Position numbers and translations under genes: made by a program | Part shown: positions 53,256 to 64,000 of the stretch, one piece after another | Layout: each line of letters starts with the position of its first letter | How positions within the stretch are numbered: the first letter of the stretch is position 1 | Assembly (NCBI RefSeq): GCF_028737325.1 | Contig: NZ_JAQZCH010000001.1 | Coordinates: 974,732 to 1,038,731 of the forward strand | Source: Microbacterium thalli | GTDB lineage: Bacteria > Actinomycetota > Actinomycetes > Actinomycetales > Microbacteriaceae | Direction: 5' to 3' | Length of the DNA: 64,000 bases | Notes under the pieces: model-generated | The model's input: the letters and a program-made list of their open reading frames with translations, nothing else | Database searches by the model: none | Told to the model about the DNA's origin: nothing

Positions 53256-54488
53256 TCAGGCAGGCGATCGCGCCGGCGCCGGGACGAGGAGTTCGCCCGC
53301 GGCGTCGATGAGGTCCCGCGCGACCGGGTCGGGCGCGAAGTCGGCCATCTGCGCCCGGGCGCGCTCGGCGAGCGTGTGCGCCCAGCTGGGGTGACGCAGC
53401 GCGACGGTGATCGCGGCCGCCAGGCGTTCGGGATCGGCGGCCGGAACGCTCTGGCAGTCCTGCCCGTCCGTGCAGAAGTCGTCGAACCCGCTGCCGGAGG
53501 TCACCACCAGCGGCGTGCCGATCGCCTTGACCTCGAGCGCGACGTTGCCGAAGCCCTCCCACCGCGAGGGGCAGATCGCGACGTCGGCCCGATCGATGGC
53601 GCCGTAGAGCTCGTCGCCGCCGACGTGACCGAGCCAGGTGACCCGGTCTCGCGCCGTCGGCGGCAGCAGCTCGCGCAGCGCGTCACGGGTGGGCTCGAAG
53701 CGTGCATCGCCGCTCGCGCCGGCGAAGACGAGTCGCGCCTCGGGAAGCTCGGCGTGCACGCGGACGAACGCGGCGACGGCATCCTCGACGCCCTTGCGTC
53801 GTTCGGAGCGGCCCAGGAACAGGACGACGGGCGCGCCGTCGTCCGGCCACGCCGCGGGCGGAGCAGCGACGAGGGCCGCGGCGGCGACCGCCTCGACATC
53901 GATGCAGTTGCGAACGATGCGAGCGGGTGGCAGCCCCGGGTAGAGAGCCGCGGTGCGTTCGAGCATCGCCGCCGAGATCGCGACGACACCCGCCGAGCGC
54001 TGCAGCTGACGGCGTTCGGCCTTCATCTGCACCATCCGCGACACCCGTGTGTCGACGGGCAGGTCGCGCAGCGACAGCCCCGACACGTCGTCGGCGAGGC
54101 GGGCGCTCGTGGCGAGGTTGGTCAGCAGGGGAGCGCCGGGCGGCAGTGCGGCGCCCAGGCCCGCCCACTCGGGAGCGAAGACGACGTCGTACCCACGTCG
54201 CCGGTACGTGCGGCGGAGCCGCCGGGCCCGCGCGCCGATGGCCTGCGGCCGGTGACGCGTCGGCATGGTCGCGCGGTCGACGAGGCGCACGCCTCCGGTG
54301 ACGTCGGCGGCGACGAGCTCGTCTTCGGCGAGCACGGCGAGGTCGACCGCGATGCCCTGGCGCACGAGCGCCGGGAGGAGGGCCGCGTAGTGCCGACCGA
54401 TGCCGCCGGTGTAGGCGGTGAGCCCGTCGTACTCGGTCGTCGCCACGAGCCAGTGTGGCGGCCCGTCATCGTTTCGAGGTGTTCCCAT
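53256..54488 (-). CDS. Family 4 glycosyltransferase
   Basis: A 410-residue GT4 enzyme: TEYDGLTAYTGGIGRHYAAL is the acceptor Gly-rich loop, VVLFLGRSERRKGVEDAV opens the donor domain with Arg and Lys, and PSRWEGFGNVALEVKAIGTP is the EX7E motif. It lies downstream of the larger Arg-tailed GT4 gene with an 87-base gap, in the minus-strand half of the cluster, and ends against the convergent GT2 gene. Confidence 0.87.
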   Translation of the reverse strand: MGTPRNDDGPPHWLVATTEYDGLTAYTGGIGRHYAALLPALVRQGIAVDLAVLAEDELVAADVTGGVRLVDRATMPTRHRPQAIGARARRLRRTYRRRGYDVVFAPEWAGLGAALPPGAPLLTNLATSARLADDVSGLSLRDLPVDTRVSRMVQMKAERRQLQRSAGVVAISAAMLERTAALYPGLPPARIVRNCIDVEAVAAAALVAAPPAAWPDDGAPVVLFLGRSERRKGVEDAVAAFVRVHAELPEARLVFAGASGDARFEPTRDALRELLPPTARDRVTWLGHVGGDELYGAIDRADVAICPSRWEGFGNVALEVKAIGTPLVVTSGSGFDDFCTDGQDCQSVPAADPERLAAAITVALRHPSWAHTLAERARAQMADFAPDPVARDLIDAAGELLVPAPARSPA

Positions 54489-54575
54489 CGCGGCGTCGCC
54501 TCCTTCGCGTCCGCCACAGGGTGACCCATCCGACCCCCGGTGCGGACGGGACTTGACTCCGCGCCGGGGGGATGG

Positions 54576-56066
54576 CTAGCGCGTTCGGCGCACGAGGGCG
54601 CGGGCCCGGCGCGCGACGGTCCGCGCCCGGCGGAGCACGGCCCGCGCCGCGCGTCGTGCCTCGCGCAGCAGGGGACCTGTCCGGCGCTGCAGACGCCGTC
54701 GGCGCTGCGCCGTTCGCAGCACCGACGCCCATCGTCTGCGGATGCGGTCGGCGCTGTACTCCTCCGCCGTGGCGCGAGCGCGAGCGCGCATCGCGGCGCG
54801 GCGCTCCGGCGACAGGCGGGCGGCGGCGCGGATGGCCTCCGCGAGCGCGTCGACGTCGCCGTCGGGGACGAGCCAGCCGTTCTCGCCGTCGCGGATGAGA
54901 TCGGCCGGGCCGTAGGCGATGTCGTAGGCGATGGGCAGGCAGCCGGCGGCCATCGCCTCGACGAGCACGAGCCCGAACGCCTCCGACCGGCTCGTTAGCA
55001 GCAGCACGCTCGCTGCCGCGAGGGCGCCGGCGGGGTCGTCGGTGTGACCGTGGAACCGGATCGCGGGGTCGCCCGACGCTCGTGCGGCGAGCTCGTCGGC
55101 GCGCGAGCCCGTGCCGTAGACGTCGAGGGTCACCGCCGGGCCCGCTTCGCCATGCAGCTTCCGGGCCGCGTCGACGGCGTCGCCGACACGCTTGATGGGC
55201 TCGAGCCGCGCGATCACGACGGCCGAGGTGCGATCGGCCTCCGCGGGCAGCACGGCCGCGGGCACGGGCGCGACCGGGTGGGCGACCGTGGTCAGCAGCG
55301 GACGCGAACCGACGAGGGCGCGCACGTCGCGACGCTGGGCGTCGGTGGCGAAGGCCACGGCGTCGAAGTCGTCGAGGCGCGAGAAGACCGGCTGCCGCGA
55401 GGCGCGCACCGACCCCGGCGTCGGGCCGCGGTGCGAGCCGTGGATGACGTGCACCATCGTCACGCGGGGACGGCGGTAGTCCGCAGCGAAGGGCGCGACG
55501 GTCTTGCTGTCGACGATGATGAAGGCCTCGTCGTCGCGGACGAGGCTGTCGAGCCAGTCGCTGTAGAGGTCGTACCGGCGGCGCCAGGACCGCACCGGCG
55601 CCCCCGTCGTGTCGCACGCGACGAGCAGGCGTCCGCCGCCGGGCGGCCGACGCTCCGCGACGGCGATCGAGCCGTCGGCGCGCAGGTGGTCGATGTCGAC
55701 GGGGCGGCCGTCGTCGCCGAGCCGGACCCGGCGCACCGCGACCCCGCCGACCTCGTCCGTGATGACGCCGTCGACGCCGTCGCGCAGGGCCTCGGGGACG
55801 GCACGTGCGTTCGACGAGGGCGGGATGTCGCCGGCGCGGACCCCGTCGTAGAGGTTCCGCACCCGCACGCCGACGGCGGCGAGCTCGGCGAACTCCGGAC
55901 CGAGCGGGACGGGGCGGGGGTCGAGGGTGAGGACATCGACGGGAGTCCCCGCCTCGGCGAACATCCGGCTGCGCTCCAGCAGCGCCGTCGTCATGCCGCC
56001 GTACGGGGTCGCGATGCCCCAGGTGAGGGCGAAGTGGCGTCCGGCGGGAAGGTCGTGAGCGGTCAT
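54576..56066 (-). CDS. TagE-like family 4 glycosyltransferase with polybasic tail
   Basis: A 496-residue GT4 enzyme. The N-terminal LTWGIATPYGGMTTALLERS and the long insertion before the donor domain are like TagE-type wall teichoic acid glucosyltransferases. SAVVIARLEPIKRVGDAV starts the donor domain and SRSEAFGLVLVEAMAAGCLP is the EX7E motif. The last 45 residues contain more than 20 Arg and almost no acid, probably for binding the membrane or an anionic polymer. It lies 4 bases after the SDR gene stop. Confidence 0.85.
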   Translation of the reverse strand: MTAHDLPAGRHFALTWGIATPYGGMTTALLERSRMFAEAGTPVDVLTLDPRPVPLGPEFAELAAVGVRVRNLYDGVRAGDIPPSSNARAVPEALRDGVDGVITDEVGGVAVRRVRLGDDGRPVDIDHLRADGSIAVAERRPPGGGRLLVACDTTGAPVRSWRRRYDLYSDWLDSLVRDDEAFIIVDSKTVAPFAADYRRPRVTMVHVIHGSHRGPTPGSVRASRQPVFSRLDDFDAVAFATDAQRRDVRALVGSRPLLTTVAHPVAPVPAAVLPAEADRTSAVVIARLEPIKRVGDAVDAARKLHGEAGPAVTLDVYGTGSRADELAARASGDPAIRFHGHTDDPAGALAAASVLLLTSRSEAFGLVLVEAMAAGCLPIAYDIAYGPADLIRDGENGWLVPDGDVDALAEAIRAAARLSPERRAAMRARARATAEEYSADRIRRRWASVLRTAQRRRRLQRRTGPLLREARRAARAVLRRARTVARRARALVRRTR

Positions 56067-56070
56067 CGCG

Positions 56071-56766
56071 TCACCGCGGTCCCGGTCGCACCGACACGTC
56101 GGGCACGAGCGCGTCCCGCGGCAGGTCGAGTGCGGCCAGGACGGTCGTGGCCACCGACTCGGGGTCGATGAACGCGGCGGGGTCGTAGGCGCGTCCCTCC
56201 TGCCGGTGCACCTCTTCCTGCATCGGCGTGGCCGTGCGCCCGGGGTACACGGTCGTCACCCGCACGCCGTGGGTGGCCTCTTCGCCGCGCAGCGCATCGG
56301 CGAGGGCTTTGAGCCCGTGCTTCGAGGCGGCGTAGGCGCTCCAGTCGGGATGGGCGGTCAGCCCGGCGCCGGAGTTGACGAAGAGCACCTGCCCGCGCGC
56401 CGCGCGCACGGCGGGCAGGGTGAGCCGGGTCAGCTCGGCGGCGGCGACCAGGTTGACGGTGAGCTGGTCGATCCACGCGCTCGGGCGCAGCTTGCCGACG
56501 GGCCCGAGCTCGACGATGCCCGCACCGTGGATCACCGTGTCGATCGCGCCGGGCAGGTCCGCCGCCGCCAGCGCGTCGGCGAGGGAGTCCGGATGCCGCA
56601 GGTCAGCGGCCACGCCGTGCGAGCCGGGGAGCAGTGCCGCGAGCTCGTCGGCCCGGGCGCGGCTGCGTCCGACGAGGATCAGGCGGTCGCCGCGGCCGGC
56701 GAGGCGGCGGGCGATCGCCAGGCCGATGCCCGACCCTGCTCCGGTGATGAGGTGCGTCTGCGTCAT
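56071..56766 (-). CDS. Short-chain dehydrogenase/reductase
   Basis: A 231-residue classical SDR: TGAGSGIGLAIARRL nucleotide-binding motif, VIHGAGIVE, the catalytic Ser in VNSGAGL and YAASKHGLKAL with the YxxxK pair. Substrate unknown. ATG 56766 was chosen over the frame to 56814. It is the first gene of the minus-strand unit leading into the GT4 genes, and divergent from the beta-glucoside PTS operon. Confidence 0.87.
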   Translation of the reverse strand: MTQTHLITGAGSGIGLAIARRLAGRGDRLILVGRSRARADELAALLPGSHGVAADLRHPDSLADALAAADLPGAIDTVIHGAGIVELGPVGKLRPSAWIDQLTVNLVAAAELTRLTLPAVRAARGQVLFVNSGAGLTAHPDWSAYAASKHGLKALADALRGEEATHGVRVTTVYPGRTATPMQEEVHRQEGRAYDPAAFIDPESVATTVLAALDLPRDALVPDVSVRPGPR

Positions 56767-56808
56767 ACGTCCATCGTCCCATCCGGGCGGCGTCGTCCCG
56801 GTGCGCGT

Positions 56809-56837
56809 TTGCACGGCCGGCGGGAACGTGCGACGAT
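56809..56837 (+). promoter_or_regulatory. Probable promoter of the beta-glucoside PTS operon
   Basis: TTGCAC (56809-56814) and GACGAT (56832-56837) are 17 bases apart, which places the transcript start just before the RAT element at 56844. Confidence 0.55.
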
Positions 56838-56843
56838 CGTGGC

Positions 56844-56913
56844 GGACATGTGACTGGTCATGCAGGCAGGATCCGAACGTACGTGCATCGCACGGCGGTC
56901 GGGTCCTTTTTTT
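56844..56913 (+). promoter_or_regulatory. RAT antiterminator site overlapping a terminator (LicT/BglG control)
   Basis: Bases 56844-56874 match the ribonucleic antiterminator consensus closely: a GGA start, TGTGACTGG, CATGCAGGCA and a closing GATCC. The terminator stem GGATCCGA (56869-56876) pairs with TCGGGTCC (56899-56906) and is followed by seven T (56907-56913). The two structures share 56869-56874 and exclude each other. When the LicT-type protein at 60372 binds the RAT the terminator cannot form. This is a complete classical control circuit. Confidence 0.88.
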
Positions 56914-56984
56914 ATTGCCTGCGGCCGGCGCCGGAGCGGAGTCGCTCCGGCGGCACCGTCCGGGATTCCACAGGAGGAAAACGA

Positions 56985-60327
<3,343 letters not shown>

Positions 60328-60371
60328 CCTCACTGCTCCACGAGCGTGAGGCCGGGTCGATGAGGACAGGC

Positions 60372-61199
60372 ATGCAGATCATCAAGAAGGTGCTCAACTC
60401 GAGCGTCGTGCTCGTCGAGGACGAGCGCGGCGTCGAGCGCGTGCTGTTGGGCAAGGGCATCGGTTTCGGCGCCAAGCCCGGCGGAGTCGTCGACGAGGGC
60501 GCGACGGACCGGGTGTTCGTCGCGCTCGACGACGCCGACCAGCGCAACCTCGTCGAGCTGCTCGCGCAGATCCCCGGCGAGTTCGTCGAGCTCACCCGCG
60601 AGATCGTCCGCGACGCCGTCGCGGCCGGTCTCGACCTCGACGCGCACATCTACCTGACCCTCACCGACCACCTCCACTTCGCGGTCGAGCGGCATCGCCG
60701 CGGGCTCGTCGTGGTGAACCGGCTGGCGTGGGAGCTGCGCACCGTCTACCCCGACGAGTACGCGGTCGGCCAGCGGGGTGTCGAATTGCTGCGCACGCGC
60801 ATGCGGGTCGAGGTGCCCGACGAAGAGGCCGCCAACATCGCGTTCCACCTCGCGAACGCCGCGAACGGGCGCGCGGGTGCCGACACGATGCACGTCGTGC
60901 GGCTGATCTCGGCGGCGACGACCATCGTCACCAACACCACCGGCATCGTCTTCTCCGACGACCTGCACTCGTCGCGCTTCCTCGTGCATCTGCAGTTCTT
61001 CGCCGAGCGCGTGTTCGCGGGGCGCATGCTCGACACCGACGACGGATTCCTCTTCGAGAGCATGGGCCAGCGGCATCCGCGCGCCCTGTCGACCGCCGAG
61101 CGCGTGCGCGCCCTCGTGCGCGCGCAGCATGACATCGAGGTCTCCGACGAGGAGGTCGCCTACCTCGCGCTGCACATCGCCCGCGCCGTTCCCGGTTGA
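60372..61199 (+). CDS. BglG/LicT-family transcriptional antiterminator
   Basis: A 275-residue protein with an N-terminal CAT RNA-binding domain (MQIIKKVLNSSVVLVED and GKGIGFG, residues 1-55), then two PTS regulation domains. Candidate phosphorylated His residues are in LTDHLHFAVER, NIAFHLANA, DDLHSSRFLVHLQFF and YLALHIARA. It binds the RAT at 56844 when not inhibited by PTS phosphorylation. ATG 60372 was chosen as the exact CAT start; ATG 60360 would add four residues. Confidence 0.92.
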   Translation: MQIIKKVLNSSVVLVEDERGVERVLLGKGIGFGAKPGGVVDEGATDRVFVALDDADQRNLVELLAQIPGEFVELTREIVRDAVAAGLDLDAHIYLTLTDHLHFAVERHRRGLVVVNRLAWELRTVYPDEYAVGQRGVELLRTRMRVEVPDEEAANIAFHLANAANGRAGADTMHVVRLISAATTIVTNTTGIVFSDDLHSSRFLVHLQFFAERVFAGRMLDTDDGFLFESMGQRHPRALSTAERVRALVRAQHDIEVSDEEVAYLALHIARAVPG

Positions 61200-61205
61200 C
61201 CCGCG

Positions 61206-62009
61206 TCAGTAGCCGGCGCGGGCGGTGCGGTCGGCCTCGGGCACCCAGGACGCCGCGAGCGCCTCGGAGCCGCGGGCGAGCAGCGCGACGTCGGCGCCGA
61301 CGAGCAGGAAGTCCGCACCGGCCGCGGCGTAGTCGCGGGCGACCGCCGGGTCGAAGGCGTTGACGCCGACGGCGGTGCCCGCGGACCGCGCCACGGCGAA
61401 GACGCGTCGGACGGCGGCGACGACGTCGGGATGCGTCTGCTGGCCGAGCAGCCCCATCGACGCGGCGAGGTCGCTGGGGCCGACGAACACCCCGTCGACA
61501 CCCTCGACCGCCGCGATCCCCGCCGCCGCCTCGACCCCGGCCCCCGTCTCGATCTGCACGATGAGCGAGACGTGCTGCTCGGCGTCGGCCAGGTAGTCGT
61601 CGACGCGGTTCCAGCGCGCCGAGCGCGCGAGCGCCGACCCCACACCGCGGATGCCGCGCGGCGGGTAGCGCACCGCCCGCACCGCGGCCTCGGCCTCGGC
61701 GACCGACGACACCATCGGCACGAGGATGGTCTGAGCGCCCAGGTCGAGCACCTGCTTGATGACGACGGGATCGGCCGTCGGCACCCGCACGACCGTCGTG
61801 ACCGGGGATGCCGCCGCGGCCTGCAGCTGCGCGAGCACCGACTCCACGCCGTTCGGGGAGTGCTCCATGTCGATGAGGATCCAGTCGAGACCGGCGCCCG
61901 CGCAGATCTCGGCGACGAGCGGCGACCCGGAGCACACCCACATGCCCGCGAGCGGTCGGTCCGCGCGCGCGAGCGCCTCGCGAAGCGTCGGGGTCAGACG
62001 AAACGGCAT
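61206..62009 (-). CDS. hpaI: 4-hydroxy-2-oxoheptanedioate aldolase
   Basis: A 267-residue class II HpcH/HpaI aldolase. DWILIDMEHSPNG, QTILVPMVSSVAEAEAAVRA, QIETGAGVE and VFVGPSDLAASMG are the metal and substrate motifs. It splits 4-hydroxy-2-oxoheptane-1,7-dioate to pyruvate and succinic semialdehyde, the last step of homoprotocatechuate meta-cleavage. It overlaps the hydratase gene by 16 bases and converges on the LicT gene. Confidence 0.92.
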   Translation of the reverse strand: MPFRLTPTLREALARADRPLAGMWVCSGSPLVAEICAGAGLDWILIDMEHSPNGVESVLAQLQAAAASPVTTVVRVPTADPVVIKQVLDLGAQTILVPMVSSVAEAEAAVRAVRYPPRGIRGVGSALARSARWNRVDDYLADAEQHVSLIVQIETGAGVEAAAGIAAVEGVDGVFVGPSDLAASMGLLGQQTHPDVVAAVRRVFAVARSAGTAVGVNAFDPAVARDYAAAGADFLLVGADVALLARGSEALAASWVPEADRTARAGY

Positions 62010-62779
62010 GCGATCACTCCCATCGGGCCATAGTCGCAGCGCACCTCATCGCCGCGCGAGACCCACATCGGCCGCGTGAACGAGCCGGCGAGGATGAGCT
62101 CGCCCGCCTCGAGCCGCGCGCCGTGCTGCGCGACCTTGTTGGCGAGCCAGGCGACCCCCGTCGCGGGGTGACCGAGCACCCCGGCTGCGACACCGGTCTC
62201 TTCGATCTCGCCGTTGCGCGAGAGCAGCGCCGGCACCCACCGCAGGTCGATCTCGTCGGGGCGGCGGCGCTCGGTGCCGAGCACCATCGCCCCGTAGGCG
62301 GCGTTGTCGGCGATCGTGTCGACGATCGTCCGGCCCTCGAGCTCGATGTGCGAGTTCAGCACCTCGAGCGCGGGGACGGCGTAGTCGATCGCGGCGAGCG
62401 CGTCCGCGAGCGTGCAGGCGGGGCCGGCGAGCGGCCGGGCGAGCGCGAAGGCGAGCTCGACCTCGACGCGGACGTTCGAGAACCGCGCGGTGGGGATCTC
62501 CGCGCCCGAGTCGAAGACGGTGTCGTCGAACATGACGCCGTAGTCGGGCTCGGTGATGCCGGTGGCCTGCTGCATGGCGCGCGAGGTCAGCCCGATCTTG
62601 CGGCCGACCAGCCGCCGGCCCCCGGCGATCATCCGGTCGCGCCACACGCCCTGGATCGCGTACGAGTCCTCGACGGTGGCGTCCGGGTAGCGCGCCGTGA
62701 TGCGCGGGATGACGCCGTGCGTGCGATCGGCCTCGGCCAGTTCGCCCGCGATCGCGGCGATGTCGTCGGGGGAGAGCAT
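61994..62779 (-). CDS. hpaH: 2-oxo-hept-4-ene-1,7-dioate hydratase
   Basis: A 261-residue hydratase of the fumarylacetoacetate-hydrolase-related fold: GRKIGLTSRAMQQATGITEPDYGVM and VEVELAFALARPL hold the metal-binding Glu residues, and GHPATGVAWLANKVAQHG is a typical C-terminal signature. It adds water to the ring-cleavage product before the aldolase step. It lies 11 bases after the dioxygenase gene. Confidence 0.92.
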   Translation of the reverse strand: MLSPDDIAAIAGELAEADRTHGVIPRITARYPDATVEDSYAIQGVWRDRMIAGGRRLVGRKIGLTSRAMQQATGITEPDYGVMFDDTVFDSGAEIPTARFSNVRVEVELAFALARPLAGPACTLADALAAIDYAVPALEVLNSHIELEGRTIVDTIADNAAYGAMVLGTERRRPDEIDLRWVPALLSRNGEIEETGVAAGVLGHPATGVAWLANKVAQHGARLEAGELILAGSFTRPMWVSRGDEVRCDYGPMGVIACRFV

Positions 62780-62790
62780 GTCCGGTCCTC

Positions 62791-63951
62791 TCAGAGCTGG
62801 TGGCCGAGCTTGTACTCGCCCGGGCGGTCCGCGGTGCGCTCGTCACCCTCCGGGCGGGTGTACGAGAACCCGTCGGCGCCGATCGTGACCGCCATCTCGG
62901 AGTCGTCCGTGCGGGCGCGCAGCGGCTGCGGGTTGCCGTCGAGGTCGAGGACGGGGGATGCCTCGGTGTACCAGGACGGCACGACGGGGTTCCCCCACCA
63001 GTCCCGGCGCTGGTTGTCGTGGACGTCCCACGTGATGACGGGGTTGTCGGGGTCGCCGGTGTAGTAGTCCTGCGTGTAGATCTCGACGCGGTGGCCGTCG
63101 GGGTCGCGCAGGTAGAGGTAGAACGCGTTCGAGACGCCGTGGCGCCCGGGGCCGCGCTCGATCGCGTCGGAGCGGCGGAGGGCGCCGAGCTTGTCGCAGA
63201 TCGCGAGGATGTTGTGCTTCTCGTGCGTCGCGAAGGCCACGTGGTGCATGCGGGGGCCGTCGCCGCCGGTCATCGCAGTGTCGTGGACGGTGGGCTTGCG
63301 CCGCATCCATGCCGCGTAGACGGTGCCCGCCTCGTCCTGGATGTCCTCGGTCACGCGGAACCCCAGCGCCTGCATGAAGCTCACGGCGCGCGGAACATCG
63401 GGGGTGACCTGGTTGAAGTGGTCGAGTCGCACCAGCTCGCCGGGGGTGAGCAGGTCGTAGCGCCACGAGAGGCGCTCGACGTGCTCGGTCTGGAAGAAGA
63501 ACTCGTACGGGAAGCCGAGCGGGTCCTCGACGCGCACCGCGTCGCCGATGCCTTTCACGAAGCCGCCCGGGCGGCGCTCGACGCGGCACCCGAGCTCGCT
63601 GTAGAACGCCACGGCGCGGTCGAGGTCGTCGGCCGAGCGCACGCGGTACGAGAACGCCGCGACGGCGGCGACCGGTCCCTGGCGGAGGACGAGGTTGTGG
63701 TGGATGAACTCCTCGGTCGAGCGCAGGTAGATCGCCTCGCCGTCCTCCTCGGTGACGTAGAGCCCGAGGACGTCGACGTAGAACTCGCGCGACGCGGCGA
63801 GGTCGGTGACCACGAGCTCCATGTACGCGCAGCGCAGGATGTCGGGGGCCGGCGCGGTAGGCGTCGGGATCGGGTCGGCGCAGGTGATCGGGGCCTCGGG
63901 GCTCACGAAGAAGCCCGACGAGGTGCGGGTCATCCGGTCGCGGTGGGTCAT
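62791..63951 (-). CDS. hpaD: 3,4-dihydroxyphenylacetate 2,3-dioxygenase
   Basis: A 386-residue vicinal-oxygen-chelate ring-cleaving dioxygenase. The metal ligands are H178 (LDHFNQ), H237 (MHHVAF) and E290 (HRVEIY); their spacing is the same as H155, H214, E267 known for the Brevibacterium fuscum enzyme, offset by 23 residues for a longer N-terminus. The metal may be Fe or Mn. It starts the visible minus-strand operon; the aldehyde dehydrogenase and isomerase genes of the pathway are not in the window. Confidence 0.93.
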   Translation of the reverse strand: MTHRDRMTRTSSGFFVSPEAPITCADPIPTPTAPAPDILRCAYMELVVTDLAASREFYVDVLGLYVTEEDGEAIYLRSTEEFIHHNLVLRQGPVAAVAAFSYRVRSADDLDRAVAFYSELGCRVERRPGGFVKGIGDAVRVEDPLGFPYEFFFQTEHVERLSWRYDLLTPGELVRLDHFNQVTPDVPRAVSFMQALGFRVTEDIQDEAGTVYAAWMRRKPTVHDTAMTGGDGPRMHHVAFATHEKHNILAICDKLGALRRSDAIERGPGRHGVSNAFYLYLRDPDGHRVEIYTQDYYTGDPDNPVITWDVHDNQRRDWWGNPVVPSWYTEASPVLDLDGNPQPLRARTDDSEMAVTIGADGFSYTRPEGDERTADRPGEYKLGHQL

Positions 63952-64000
63952 GACAGCGTCCTTGCTCTCGATGTGGGGGCGGGGGTGCGGCGGGTCAGCT

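Overview
The window reads as a high-GC actinobacterium, most likely a Microbacteriaceae member close to Microbacterium. The basis is GTG/TTG starts, many 4-base stop/start overlaps, the frequent GCATCC/GGATGCC hexamers, and actinobacterial families such as the SCO6880 transfer protein and DUF2510. No search was run, so the genus is inferred.

Bases 1 to about 32,111 are the right-hand part of an integrated conjugative element. From the left edge run the last four genes of a type 2 BREX phage-defence operon (pglY truncated by the window edge, pglZ, brxD, brxHI), then a membrane protein of unknown role. A MobF relaxase-helicase follows, then two further defence-like genes: a ScoMcrA-type head-domain protein and a one-chain GmrSD (DUF262/DUF1524) nuclease. 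A long minus-strand operon (26240 down to 15198) encodes a type IV secretion and DNA-transfer apparatus: a VirB8-like candidate, an M23 lytic enzyme, a small two-helix membrane protein, a VirB6/TrbL-like channel, SCO6880, a VirB4-like ATPase, a ParA-like ATPase, the VirD4 coupling protein, HNH and DUF4913 proteins, and SSB. A divergent winged-helix regulator sits at its promoter. The distal cargo (26.7-31.9 kb) holds unknown genes, a divergent pair (P-loop ATPase and glycine-zipper membrane protein) that is the best candidate for an undescribed system, and a frameshifted MarR gene. The element ends at a 23-base tRNA-Ser 3' remnant (32089-32111) followed by a terminator, the usual scar of integration into a tRNA gene. 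No integrase lies in the window; the full tRNA, and probably the integrase, should lie to the left.

From 32.1 kb the sequence is chromosomal: a manganese catalase, a D-threonine-aldolase-like enzyme with a shifted C-terminus, then a LacI-controlled sugar-acid pathway (mannitol-dehydrogenase-family fructuronate reductase, idonate/gulonate 5-dehydrogenase, MHS transporter, mannonate dehydratase, KDPG aldolase, KDG kinase) expected to turn L-gulonate/D-fructuronate/D-mannonate into pyruvate and glyceraldehyde-3-phosphate. A TetR/GH42 beta-galactosidase pair and a flavodoxin-fold reductase follow.

Bases 46.8-56.1 kb hold eight glycosyltransferases in facing operons, probably for a cell-surface glycopolymer. 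Bases 56.8-61.2 kb are a beta-glucoside PTS operon (EIIBCA, 6-phospho-beta-glucosidase, LicT/BglG antiterminator) with a readable RAT/terminator leader. The right edge is a minus-strand homoprotocatechuate meta-cleavage cluster (hpaD, hpaH, hpaI).
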